Shown here: positions 15,069-23,380 of the stretch, piece after piece
Layout: each line of letters starts with the position of its first letter
Position numbering within the stretch: the stretch's first letter is position 1
Source: Mucilaginibacter sp.
Lineage (GTDB): Bacteria > Bacteroidota > Bacteroidia > Sphingobacteriales > Sphingobacteriaceae
Reading direction: 5' to 3'
Length of the DNA: 64,000 bases
Assembly: GCF_025359345.1 (NCBI RefSeq)
Contig: NZ_JANYGQ010000036.1
Coordinates: 372,001-436,000, forward strand
The notes under the pieces: generated by a model
The model's input: the letters and a program-made list of their open reading frames with translations, nothing else
Database searches by the model: none
What the model was told of the DNA's origin: nothing
Made by a program: the position numbers and the translations under genes

Positions 15069-15956
15069 TTATGCCGCCAATTCCTTTGCCATACGTCTTT
15101 TTTCAACAATGCCGGCTACCACAATACTCAATTCAAATAAAATGAATAAAGGTACCGCAACTACAGTCATGGTTAACGCATCGGGCGTTGGCGTTACTAT
15201 TGCCGCAATTATCAATATAATAACAATAGCATAACGGCGGCTGCTTCGCATCAGCTTGGGTGTCAAAAAGCCGAGACTTGCCACAATATAAACCAAAATG
15301 GGCAACTGAAAAACTACACCGGTTGCCAGCGTTAACGTAGATACAGAAGATAAATAAGAATCTACATCGAAATAGTTTTTAATGTCAGGACTAACAATAA
15401 AGCCTGCTAAAAATCGGATAGATAACGGTGTGATTATAAAATAACCGAACATTACCCCTAAAAGGAACAATAAAGACGCGTACATTACGAAGCCACTGGC
15501 GGCCTTCCGCTCTTTTTCGTGAAGAGCTGGCTTAATAAACCGCCACAGTTCCCAAAAAAAATAGGGGATACCTAATACCAGGCCTATCATTAATGATGAA
15601 TTAATCTTCAACGTAAATTGCCCCGCCATTTCGGTGTTAATAAGCGTTACGTGGATACTATCAACGCAAAAATCTTTAGCGCTAAACCATGCCGGAATTA
15701 ATCGTTGAAACAACTCGCCCATATCGCACATCATACGGTACGCCCAAAAATCAGTACGCGTAGGGGCCATTATTACATACTTGAAAATTTCATCGTAGTA
15801 GGCATATGCTGCAATAGCAAATGCAACTACAGCCAGCGAGGCGCGGATAAGGTGCCACCTTAACGCTTCCAAATGCTCGAAGAAGGACATTTCGCCCTCT
15901 AATTTGTTTCCTTTATCCTTGATCGCCTGGATCAACTTACTACCAAATCTGGCCAT
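15069..15956 (-). CDS. tatC: Sec-independent protein translocase subunit TatC
   Basis: 295 residues. TatC is the multi-spanning receptor of the twin-arginine translocase, which exports folded proteins. The family pattern is clear: EMSFFEHLEALRWHLIRA at the first helix, the conserved FTLKINSSLMIGLVLGIPY-type stretch, FWELWRFIKPALHEKE, then LLGVMFGYFIITPLSIRF, GVVFQLPILVYIVASLG and ITPTPDALTMTVVAVPLFILFEL-like segments. A longer periplasmic loop (about residues 65-115, FWAYRMMCDMGELFQ) is present, as in other Bacteroidota. A terminator separates it from accC upstream, yet it stays in the same orientation 69 bp away. Confidence 0.93.
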   Translation of the reverse strand: MARFGSKLIQAIKDKGNKLEGEMSFFEHLEALRWHLIRASLAVVAFAIAAYAYYDEIFKYVIMAPTRTDFWAYRMMCDMGELFQRLIPAWFSAKDFCVDSIHVTLINTEMAGQFTLKINSSLMIGLVLGIPYFFWELWRFIKPALHEKERKAASGFVMYASLLFLLGVMFGYFIITPLSIRFLAGFIVSPDIKNYFDVDSYLSSVSTLTLATGVVFQLPILVYIVASLGFLTPKLMRSSRRYAIVIILIIAAIVTPTPDALTMTVVAVPLFILFELSIVVAGIVEKRRMAKELAA

Positions 15957-15963
15957 TTTTATA

Positions 15964-15989
15964 TATAAAAGCCCGGCTACTTGCCGGGA
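15964..15989 (-). terminator. Terminator downstream of accC
   Basis: CCCGGC (15972-15977) and GCCGGG (15983-15988) form a short GC-rich stem. On the minus strand it is followed by TTTTATATA, directly after accC and just before tatC. Confidence 0.65.
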
Positions 15990-16025
15990 TGGGGTATCTT
16001 CGTCAAATGTAATACACGGTTTTGA

Positions 16026-17366
16026 TTATTCCGAATATTCAAAGGTTTCCATAAACTTGGTAGTAAAATTACCCGCACGGAAGTTAGGGTCTTTTAAAAG
16101 TTTTAAATGGAAGGGGATGGTTGTTTTTACACCTTCAATAACAAATTCGCTCAACGCACGCTCCATGGTAGCTAAAGCTTCTTCGCGGGTTTGGGCCACG
16201 CAAATTACCTTTGCAATCATTGAGTCGTAATTTGGCGGGATTGCATAACCAGCATAAACGTGTGTATCTATACGTACCCCATGCCCGCCTGGCGAATGGA
16301 AATTAGTGATCCTGCCGGGTGATGGGCGGAAGTTATTGAAAGGGTCTTCAGCATTAATACGGCACTCAATTGCGTGCAATATAGGCTCATAGTTTTTACC
16401 TGAAATTGGGATACCTGCAGCAACTTTAATCTGCTCTTTTATCAGGTCGAAATTGATAACTTCTTCGGTAACCGGGTGCTCCACCTGTATACGGGTGTTC
16501 ATTTCCATAAAGTAGAAGTTACGGTCTTTATCAACCAAAAATTCTACTGTTCCGGCGCCCTCATATTTAACGGCTTTGGCGCCTTTAATAGCAGCCTCGC
16601 CCATTTTTTTACGCAGCTTCTCGGTCATAAATGGTGAAGGTGATTCCTCAACCAGTTTTTGGTGACGGCGCTGTATCGAGCAATCGCGTTCGCTCAAATG
16701 GCAAACTTTGCCGTATTGATCGCCTACTACCTGTATTTCGATGTGACGAGGATCCTGTACATATTTTTCGAGGTACATGCCATCGTTACCGAAAGCGGCT
16801 CCCGATTCGGCACGTGCGCTGTCCCAGGCGTTTTCAAACTCTTCGTCTTTCCACACGATGCGCATACCGCGACCACCACCGCCGGCAGTGGCTTTTAGTA
16901 TAACAGGGTAACCTATTTTTTTCGCTATGCTGATGCCTTCCTGTACACTGGCTAACAAACCTTCAGAACCCGGGATACAAGGTACGCCGGCTTTTTTCAT
17001 GGTTTCTTTAGCTGAGGCTTTGTCGCCCATGGCATTTATTTGCGCAGCGGTAGCGCCAATAAATTTGATGCCGTATTCGGCACATATCGACGAGAACTTT
17101 GCGTTTTCTGATAAAAATCCGTAGCCCGGGTGTATAGCATCGGCATTGGTAAGCTCGGCTGCTGATATCAGGTTCGGAATATTTAAATAAGAATCGCGGC
17201 TGGGAGGGGGGCCTATACAAACAGCTTCATCAGCAAAACGCACGTGAAGGCTGTCGCGGTCGGCAGTTGAATATACAGCTACGGTTTTTATGCCCATTTC
17301 TTTACAGGTGCGAATAATTCGCAAGGCTATTTCTCCCCGGTTAGCTATTAATATTTTTTTAAACAT
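16026..17366 (-). CDS. accC: Acetyl-CoA carboxylase biotin carboxylase subunit
   Basis: 446 residues from the ATG at 17366 (MFKKILIANRGEIALRI); the upstream in-frame extension is word-repeat sequence and is excluded. AccC uses ATP and bicarbonate to carboxylate biotin on AccB, the first half-reaction of acetyl-CoA carboxylase. The ATP-grasp features are intact: KATAGGGGRGMRIV glycine loop, HIEIQVVGDQ, ERDCSIQRRHQKL, EMNTRIQVEHPVTEE. The length is normal. It sits 98 bp downstream of accB in the same direction, the usual pair. Confidence 0.96.
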   Translation of the reverse strand: MFKKILIANRGEIALRIIRTCKEMGIKTVAVYSTADRDSLHVRFADEAVCIGPPPSRDSYLNIPNLISAAELTNADAIHPGYGFLSENAKFSSICAEYGIKFIGATAAQINAMGDKASAKETMKKAGVPCIPGSEGLLASVQEGISIAKKIGYPVILKATAGGGGRGMRIVWKDEEFENAWDSARAESGAAFGNDGMYLEKYVQDPRHIEIQVVGDQYGKVCHLSERDCSIQRRHQKLVEESPSPFMTEKLRKKMGEAAIKGAKAVKYEGAGTVEFLVDKDRNFYFMEMNTRIQVEHPVTEEVINFDLIKEQIKVAAGIPISGKNYEPILHAIECRINAEDPFNNFRPSPGRITNFHSPGGHGVRIDTHVYAGYAIPPNYDSMIAKVICVAQTREEALATMERALSEFVIEGVKTTIPFHLKLLKDPNFRAGNFTTKFMETFEYSE

Positions 17367-17374
17367 GTTTTCAA

Positions 17375-17406
17375 TTTGAAAATGTGACGATTTGAAAATG
17401 TGATGA
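17375..17406. repeat. Two tandem 16-bp repeats (TTTGAAAATGTGAYGA)
   Basis: TTTGAAAATGTGACGA (17375-17390) is followed without a gap by TTTGAAAATGTGATGA (17391-17406) and a degenerate third start (TTCGAAAA). Inverted fragments of the same word (ATTTTCAAATTAA, ATCTTCAAATTA) occur at 17440-17468. The block fills the accB-accC gap and is just upstream of the accC start. Confidence 0.75.
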
Positions 17407-17464
17407 TTCGAAAACTTTCCGGTGCGCAAAGCATCTTAAATTTTCAAATTAACCAATCTTCAAA

Positions 17465-17941
17465 TTACATTGGTTCAACCAAAAATAACGGCTGGTCATA
17501 TTCAACCGGCGATGCGTTATCAACCAGTATTTTTACAATACGGCCCGAAACTTCCGATTCAATTTCGTTAAATAATTTCATTGCCTCGATAATGCAAAGC
17601 ACACCACCTGGCTTTATCTCGTCGCCCACGTTTACAAACAATGGTTTATCCGGACTTGCCGAGCGGTAAAAAGTACCAATCATTGGCGATTTTACGGTTA
17701 TGTAATGCGATGTATCGGCTACCGGAGCAGCGGCGGGTGCAGGTGCAGCAGCCGGAAGAGCAGCGGCAGGTGCGGCCTGGTGCACGTGGCCAAAGCTTGC
17801 GTCAGGTACGGTTGCGTTCACAATTGTAGCAGCAGCGTTGGTTTTAATTGTGATTTTAAAATTTTCCTGCTCTATTGAAACTTCGTTTACTCCTGATTTA
17901 GAGACAAAGCGTATAAGATCCTGAATTTGTTTAATATCCAT
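17465..17941 (-). CDS. accB: Acetyl-CoA carboxylase biotin carboxyl carrier protein
   Basis: 158 residues. The N-terminal helix (MDIKQIQDLIRFVSKSGV) is joined to the biotinyl domain by an Ala/Pro-rich hinge (about 55-77, an extended flexible linker). The biotinyl domain (about 80-158) contains the target motif EAMKLFNEI with biotinylated Lys122. It carries the biotin that AccC carboxylates. It lies between fabH and accC in the lipid-synthesis block. Confidence 0.95.
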   Translation of the reverse strand: MDIKQIQDLIRFVSKSGVNEVSIEQENFKITIKTNAAATIVNATVPDASFGHVHQAAPAAALPAAAPAPAAAPVADTSHYITVKSPMIGTFYRSASPDKPLFVNVGDEIKPGGVLCIIEAMKLFNEIESEVSGRIVKILVDNASPVEYDQPLFLVEPM

Positions 17942-17980
17942 GCCCGGGGGTTAATTGGTTTTGATAAAGTTATATGTTAA

Positions 17981-18138
17981 TGTGCAGATGTGCAAACTCC
18001 AAATATGCATAATTGATGTGCGAATTTTAAATGTGCAGATGTGCGGATTTTCTTAATTAGGGTTAACAGTCAGTTGTAAGCAAATAAACAAAACATATTT
18101 GATAATGTTCGTGCCGACGTGCGGATTTTTAGTGTGCC
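17981..18138. repeat. TGTGCAGATGTGC word repeats in the accB-fabH gap
   Basis: TGTGCAGATGTGC occurs at 17981-17993 and again at 18032-18044 (followed by GGATTTT). A variant GTGCCGACGTGCGGATTTTT lies at about 18111-18130 and TGTGCCGACGA after it. No ORF or strong hairpin is present in this 239-bp gap. The block may separate the accBC transcript from the fabH genes or simply be inert repeat growth. Confidence 0.6.
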
Positions 18139-18180
18139 GACGACAATCAATTTGTCATTTCGCACCTAAACATTCACGCA

Positions 18181-19170
18181 TCAATAGGCCCATTTCAAAT
18201 ATATCGAGCCCCATGTAAAGCCGCCGCCAAAGGCTGCTAAAATAAGGTTGTCGCCTTTTTTAAATTTGTTTTCCCACTCCCAAAGGCATAAAGGTATAGT
18301 GCCATTGGTGGTATTGCCATATTTTTCAATATTCACGATTACCTTATCGGCCGTAACACCGGTGCGGTTGGCTGTAGCATCAATAATGCGTTTGTTGGCC
18401 TGGTGCGGTACAAGCCATGCAATGTCATCACTGCTAAGGTTATTGCGTTCCATAACTTCGGCGGCAACATCGGCCATTTTTGTTACGGCAAATTTAAACA
18501 CTGCCTGGCCTTCCTGGTAGGCAAAATGCTCCAGGGCATCAACAGTTTCGTGGGTTGCCGGCCTCACAGAGCCACCAGCTTTTTGATGCAGGTAGGCTAC
18601 GCCCGAGCCGTCGCTGCGCGTTATAGTATCAATAATGCCGTTACCTTCATCATTTGGCTCCAGTAGGACTGCGCCGCAGCCGTCGCCAAAAATAATACAG
18701 GTTGCGCGGTCTTTATAATTGGTGATGGCCGACATTTTATCGCCGCCAACAACTAATACTTTTTTGTGCTTGCCGCTTTCAATAAATTGAGAGCCGGTTG
18801 CAAGGCCGAATAAAAAACCTGAACAGGCCGCCTGCAAATCCCATCCCCATGCGTTTTTTGCACCGATTTTATCGGCAAGTATATTGGCCGTAGCCGGAAA
18901 AACACGATCAGGGGTGGTGGTGCAAAAAATAATTAAATCAAGTTCGTCTGCACCAATTCCGCGTTTTTTTAACAGGCCCTCAACAGCAGGCACCGCCATA
19001 TCCGAAGTGCCAAGTCCTTCGCCTTTTAATATTCTGCGTTCTTTGATACCTGTACGGGTGGTTATCCACTCATCATTAGTATCTACCATGGTCTCAAGTT
19101 CATGGTTGGTTAATACATATTCAGGTACGTAACCGTTTACAGCAGTAATAGCTGCATGAATTTTACTCAT
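18181..19170 (-). CDS. fabH: Beta-ketoacyl-ACP synthase III, copy 1
   Basis: 329 residues. FabH condenses acetyl-CoA (or branched acyl-CoA) with malonyl-ACP to start fatty acid synthesis. The catalytic triad is intact: Cys116 in LQAACSGF, His256 in VPHQANKR and Asn286 in YGNTTNG. The C-terminal GGGFTWGSIYLKW is typical. It is a tandem duplicate of the next gene upstream (about 86% identical protein by direct comparison, no gaps). Spacing to the other copy is 112 bp, larger than within the plsX-fabH unit. Confidence 0.95.
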   Translation of the reverse strand: MSKIHAAITAVNGYVPEYVLTNHELETMVDTNDEWITTRTGIKERRILKGEGLGTSDMAVPAVEGLLKKRGIGADELDLIIFCTTTPDRVFPATANILADKIGAKNAWGWDLQAACSGFLFGLATGSQFIESGKHKKVLVVGGDKMSAITNYKDRATCIIFGDGCGAVLLEPNDEGNGIIDTITRSDGSGVAYLHQKAGGSVRPATHETVDALEHFAYQEGQAVFKFAVTKMADVAAEVMERNNLSSDDIAWLVPHQANKRIIDATANRTGVTADKVIVNIEKYGNTTNGTIPLCLWEWENKFKKGDNLILAAFGGGFTWGSIYLKWAY

Positions 19171-19282
19171 TTTTATTTTTTTACTGTAAAGTACAAATTA
19201 TGCCAATGCGCAAACTTTAAAATACAAGGGACTAAAAGTATAAATTTTTTTCGTTTCCCGTTCGCACATTAAAATCCGCAAA

Positions 19283-20272
19283 TCAATATGCCCATTTTAA
19301 ATAAAGCGCGCCCCAGGTAAAACCGCCGCCAAAGGCTGCTAAAATAATGTTATCACCTTTTTTGAATTTGTCTTCCCACTCCCACAAACATAAGGGCAAA
19401 GTTCCGTTTGTTGTGTTGCCATAGCGTTCAATGTTTATAACCACCTTATCGGGGCTAACACCGGTACGCACAGCAGTTGCGTCAATTATACGTTTGTTGG
19501 CCTGGTGTGGTACCAGCCAGGCAATATCATCGGCCTTAAGGTTGTTGCGCTCCATTACTTCGGCGGCAACTTCGGCCATATTGGTGACAGCAAATTTAAA
19601 AACAGACTGCCCTTCCTGGTATAAATAGTGTTCGCGATTGTCAACAGTCTCATGCGTGGTTGGCCTCATCGAGCCGCCTGCTTTTTGGTGCAGGAACGGA
19701 ACGCCCGAGCCATCACTTTTTAAAACAGAATCGATAATGCCGTTTCCTTCGGTATCCGGCTCCAGTAGCGCCGCGCCGCAGCCATCGCCAAAAATGATGC
19801 AGGTTGCACGGTCCTGGTAGTCAATCATCGACGACATTTTGTCGCCGCCAACAACTAAAACCTTTTTATGCTTGCCGCTTTCAATAAATTGTGAGCCGGT
19901 AGCAAGGCCGAAAAGGAAACCCGAACAAGTAGCTTGCAGGTCATAGCCCCAGGCGTTTTTTGCTCCAATTTTATCTGCCAGTATATTTGCTGTAGCCGGG
20001 AAAACCCGATCGGGAGTAGATGTGCAGAATATGATCAGGTCAATTTCGTCGGCTGTGATGCCGCGTTTTTCAAGCAGACCATTAACAGCCGGAACTGCCA
20101 TGTCTGATGTGCCTAACCCTTCGCCCTTTAATATCCTTCGTTCTTTAATACCCGTGCGGGTGGTTATCCACTCGTCGTTGGTATCCACCATTGTTTCCAG
20201 CTCGTGGTTAGTCAGTACGTAGTCGGGTACATAACCGTTCACAGCCGTAATGGCAGCATGAATTTTAGTCAT
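19283..20272 (-). CDS. fabH: Beta-ketoacyl-ACP synthase III, copy 2
   Basis: 329 residues, same length and gap-free alignment with copy 1; I count about 45 differing residues. Cys116 (LQATCSGF), His256 and Asn286 are kept, so both copies should be active. Differences cluster at about residues 148-153, 172-193 and 202-214, on surface or near the acyl-pocket loops, so the copies may prefer different primers (straight or branched). It starts 11 bp after plsX ends, the classical plsX-fabH arrangement, so this is the ancestral-position copy. Confidence 0.95.
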   Translation of the reverse strand: MTKIHAAITAVNGYVPDYVLTNHELETMVDTNDEWITTRTGIKERRILKGEGLGTSDMAVPAVNGLLEKRGITADEIDLIIFCTSTPDRVFPATANILADKIGAKNAWGYDLQATCSGFLFGLATGSQFIESGKHKKVLVVGGDKMSSMIDYQDRATCIIFGDGCGAALLEPDTEGNGIIDSVLKSDGSGVPFLHQKAGGSMRPTTHETVDNREHYLYQEGQSVFKFAVTNMAEVAAEVMERNNLKADDIAWLVPHQANKRIIDATAVRTGVSPDKVVINIERYGNTTNGTLPLCLWEWEDKFKKGDNIILAAFGGGFTWGALYLKWAY

Positions 20273-20283
20273 CCTAATTTTTT

Positions 20284-21222
20284 TTACTGGAAAGCCAGTT
20301 TTATTTTTTCTGTGAGGGCACTTTCAACCATGTCTCTGCACAGCACTACCATATTCTTAATAGCCTCGGCGTTTGATATGCCATGGCCAACCACAACCGG
20401 AGCATTAACCCCTAAAATAGGGCTGCCGCCATATTGCTCGTAATTGAACTTATCAAAAAAATCGTCTTTAATTTTTTTCTTGCGCGATATCACGTAGAAT
20501 GATTCGGCAAACTTCAACATCACATTGCCGGTAAAACCATCGCAAACAAATACATCTGCCAGGTCGCTGAACATGTCGCGGCCTTCGGCGTTGCCCACAA
20601 AATTAAATTGTGTGCTCTCCTTCATCAGCGGGTAAGCTGCCTGGCAAAGCAGGTTGCCTTTTTCCTCTTCCTCGCCAATATTTACCAGGGCAACACGCGG
20701 GTTGGGGATATTGTAAACATATTGAGCAAACAAGCTACCGAAAACACCAAACTGAACAAGATATTCAGGCTTGCAATCGGCATTGGCGCCTACATCAACC
20801 AAAATGCCCAAACCTTCTTCAAGTTTAGGCATAACGCTTGTTATGGCAGGGCGTAATACGCCCGGAATGGCTTTAACGCTAAACATAGCACCCACCAGCA
20901 TAGCACCGCTGTTACCGGCGGATGAAAATGCATCGATACCGCCCTCTTTAAGCAGCTTAAACCCCAGCGATATGCTGGAATTTGGCTTTTGAACAACGGC
21001 TTTGGTGGGATGCTCGCCCATGCCAATTACCTCTGTAGTATGTACAAAGTCGAAATTGTCGGGGCTGAAATTATTTTCGTGAAGAATGCTTAAGGCTTGT
21101 TCCTTGTCACCTATAAGCACCAGTTTCTGATTAGCTGATAAAACCTTATACGCTTCAATTGCCCCTAAAACGGTTGCTTTGGGAGCGAAATCACCGCCCA
21201 TAATATCTAAGCCAATCTTCAT
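20284..21222 (-). CDS. plsX: Phosphate acyltransferase PlsX
   Basis: 312 residues. PlsX converts acyl-ACP to acyl-phosphate, the acyl donor for the first step of phospholipid synthesis. The start MKIGLDIMGGDFAPKA and the segments STEVIGMGEHPTKAV-like, GAMLVGAMFSVKAIPGV, LVDVGANADCKPEYLVQFG and DVFVCDGFTGNVMLKF are diagnostic. It is 16 bp downstream of rpmF and 11 bp upstream of fabH, the conserved rpmF-plsX-fabH order. Confidence 0.96.
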   Translation of the reverse strand: MKIGLDIMGGDFAPKATVLGAIEAYKVLSANQKLVLIGDKEQALSILHENNFSPDNFDFVHTTEVIGMGEHPTKAVVQKPNSSISLGFKLLKEGGIDAFSSAGNSGAMLVGAMFSVKAIPGVLRPAITSVMPKLEEGLGILVDVGANADCKPEYLVQFGVFGSLFAQYVYNIPNPRVALVNIGEEEEKGNLLCQAAYPLMKESTQFNFVGNAEGRDMFSDLADVFVCDGFTGNVMLKFAESFYVISRKKKIKDDFFDKFNYEQYGGSPILGVNAPVVVGHGISNAEAIKNMVVLCRDMVESALTEKIKLAFQ

Positions 21223-21238
21223 TTCAGAAAATTAAAAC

Positions 21239-21430
21239 TTAAGCTACTGCTGCTTTCTCAATCAGTAATTTACCGTTGTAGTAAACGTTGCCGTCAACAG
21301 TATAAGCCCTGTGTGGCAAATGTACGGCACCTGTAGTTTTGCAGGTAGTTAAAGTTGGCGCAACAGCATTGTCATGCGTTCTGCGTTTATCTCTCCTCGA
21401 TTTGGATATTTTGCGTTTTGGATGTGGCAT
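21239..21430 (-). CDS. rpmF: 50S ribosomal protein L32
   Basis: 63 residues. The start MPHPKRKISKSRRDKRRTHD is typical of L32. Only one cysteine remains (LTTCKTTGA), so this is a zinc-free form of the protein. It is tightly packed between the DUF177 gene (17 bp) and plsX (16 bp), the conserved arrangement that links ribosome and lipid synthesis. Confidence 0.96.
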   Translation of the reverse strand: MPHPKRKISKSRRDKRRTHDNAVAPTLTTCKTTGAVHLPHRAYTVDGNVYYNGKLLIEKAAVA

Positions 21431-21447
21431 AAAACCTGGTATTTATA

Positions 21448-21969
21448 TTATTTAATATTTTTGAGCGCGTCCCACCGCGGGTCGGCCTGCTCATTTTGTT
21501 CGTTATTTGCGGTAAGCTTATTCAGCTTGTCCAGCATTTCTTTATCACAAAAGGGTGTATTACCCTCGTTATCGCAAACAGTTATAAACGGCAATGCAAC
21601 GTTTATATATTCATAAATCAGCCCTGCTATATTGATCTCGTGATCGTTTTTAGTAAGGGTGATAATCTCTTCATCTTCATCAACCGCCTCTTCGCTAAAC
21701 TTCGCAATAGCCTGTTCGTGTATATCCACCTGTTGCGGATATTGCGCCAGGCACCTGTCGCAGTTTGCATCAATTGTACCGGCAATGTCAAACGTTAGTA
21801 TTAACATTGTCTCCTGCTTTTCCAGTTCAACACGGCACTTTAAATTCGCTTTTTTAACCAGCGAGTATTCAAACTCATTTAAAAAAGCATCATTAACATC
21901 GTATTCAAACTGGTGCTTCCCCAGTTTAAGGCCGGTAAAAGGAATCGAATAATTTCTTAGCGATTTCAA
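21448..21969 (-). CDS. DUF177 (YceD-like) protein upstream of rpmF
   Basis: 173 residues from a TTG start at 21969 (reading MKSLRNYSIPFTGLKLG). YceD/DUF177 proteins sit upstream of rpmF in most bacteria and have been linked to 23S rRNA maturation. Two cysteines, Cys-x2-Cys in ANCDRCLAQYPQ, and acidic stretches (EEAVDEDEEIITLT) match the family. The longer frame opening at TTG 21990 is rejected, because 21988-21995 is itself a perfect -7 promoter element, so the transcript would start near 21981. There is no ATG in the first part of the gene. Confidence 0.88.
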   Translation of the reverse strand: MKSLRNYSIPFTGLKLGKHQFEYDVNDAFLNEFEYSLVKKANLKCRVELEKQETMLILTFDIAGTIDANCDRCLAQYPQQVDIHEQAIAKFSEEAVDEDEEIITLTKNDHEINIAGLIYEYINVALPFITVCDNEGNTPFCDKEMLDKLNKLTANNEQNEQADPRWDALKNIK

Positions 21970-21987
21970 TGAGCAACAATTAGCCCG

Positions 21988-21995
21988 CAAATGTA
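21988..21995 (-). promoter_or_regulatory. -7 element for the DUF177-rpmF-plsX-fabH operon
   Basis: On the minus strand the sequence reads TACATTTG, a full match to TAnnTTTG. Transcription would begin around 21981 and leave a leader of only about 10 nt before the TTG start. The upstream TTG box is not obvious. Confidence 0.55.
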
Positions 21996-22314
21996 AGGAT
22001 AAATATGAGAATTGAAAAGTGTTTTTTTAAAAGAGGATTTGAGAGCAATTTCCGGTCTTGTTATGTCCCAGAGGTGTTTCCTGAAAACGCTAAATAATAT
22101 TTGCATTTATAAATAATATTTGCATAATTTTAATGACTGAATTTTTATAAAAATCCTAAACCATCTGCGGGTTAAAATTCATCGATTTGATAAATTGACT
22201 AAGTATAGTTTGCCCAATTTGGGGTAATCTTTTTTTTGCTGTTATTATAACCAATTAATACTGTGCTTGCACTTAAAGGGATCACAGAGTATACCTAAAA
22301 CTTAACCTGTACAT
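21996..22314. other. Intergenic region with a duplicated AT-rich 16-mer
   Basis: This 319-bp gap between divergent genes has no convincing ORF. It contains a direct repeat of TAAATAATATTTGCAT at about 22092-22107 and 22111-22126. An element TATAGTTTG (22204-22212), similar to a -7 box with an extra base, lies about 100 bp before the gene at 22315. Promoters for both flanking units should lie here. Confidence 0.5.
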
Positions 22315-23355
22315 ATGAAACGCTTAATTTTTACCCTGACAATTTTATTAGCGGCTGTTGCCGTATCTAAAGGCCAAAACTTGATAGCAAGACAGCATGG
22401 TGGTGCGCCGACATTTTATACGAAGCTGCCTGATGCGGTAGCTGCAGCGGCGGCGGGAGATACGTTGTATATACCAGGCGGCGGATGGGATGCTGTAACA
22501 ATCAATAAAAAGCTTTATTTGATAGGAGTTGGGCATAATCCCGATTCTACCGGCGTTACAGGCAGGACTATGATCAATAATAACATTACGCTTGCAATAG
22601 GCTCCGACAATGGCTCAATGACAGGTATTTACGTAACAGGCGTAACCACAAGTGGCGCCCTTACTAACTATACTTTCTCCCGGTGCTATATAGCTCAGGT
22701 ATATTTAAATACTTCTCCAAACATATCGAATATCACCTTTACAGAAAACATGATAGGTTCGGTTGATGTAACAGGTAGTCATTATTACATGAGTAATAAT
22801 ATTTTTTTCTCGGGAACCCTGGGTAGTAGTGGAGCTTACTTAGACGGCAGTGTTGTGAGAAATAATGTTTTTTTAAAATATTTATTTACTAGTGGCGGCG
22901 GTATTAACCCACCTTTGTTCGCTTCTAATTGTATTATCGAAAATAATATTTTCATCGTGTCGGGCACGGGAAGTAGTAATACCTATCGAAATAATGTAAA
23001 TGCAGGTATTAATGGCACGGACGGAAGTAATCAGGGCAGCGGCAATTTTAGCCCGTCACTAAATCCAAATTCCGGAGCGCCAACAACATCGCTACAGTCA
23101 ATCTTTGTTAATTTTGACCCTTCAAATATTAATGGTGACGATATTTACAAAGCGGACCTTCATGTGCTAAACGGCTCCCTCTATAAAAATGCAGGAACAG
23201 ACGGCACCGATATAGGTATCTATGGAGGCGCCTTCCCTTGGAAAGCCGGTTCGATTCCTTTTAATCCTCACTTTCAAACATTAAAGATAGCGCCACAAAC
23301 AGACTCATCGGGTAATTTGAAAGTACAAATTACGGTGGCCGCTCAGAATAATTAA
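22315..23355 (+). CDS. Secreted beta-helix-like hypothetical protein
   Basis: 346 residues with a Sec signal peptide (MKRLIFTLTILLAAVAVSKG). The body opens with a pectate-lyase/parallel beta-helix style start: LPDAVAAAAAGDTLYIPGG and WDAVTINKKLYLIGVG. Repeated Asn-rich turns follow (NNNITLAIG, NNIFFSG, RNNVFLKY, ENNIFIVSG), typical of right-handed beta-helix coils. No catalytic residues are evident and there is no T9SS sorting domain at the C-terminus. It ends 25 bp before the giant lipase gene, so the two are probably one operon. Confidence 0.75.
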   Translation: MKRLIFTLTILLAAVAVSKGQNLIARQHGGAPTFYTKLPDAVAAAAAGDTLYIPGGGWDAVTINKKLYLIGVGHNPDSTGVTGRTMINNNITLAIGSDNGSMTGIYVTGVTTSGALTNYTFSRCYIAQVYLNTSPNISNITFTENMIGSVDVTGSHYYMSNNIFFSGTLGSSGAYLDGSVVRNNVFLKYLFTSGGGINPPLFASNCIIENNIFIVSGTGSSNTYRNNVNAGINGTDGSNQGSGNFSPSLNPNSGAPTTSLQSIFVNFDPSNINGDDIYKADLHVLNGSLYKNAGTDGTDIGIYGGAFPWKAGSIPFNPHFQTLKIAPQTDSSGNLKVQITVAAQNN

Positions 23356-23380
23356 TGCAGTTCTCAAAAAATAAATTGAT

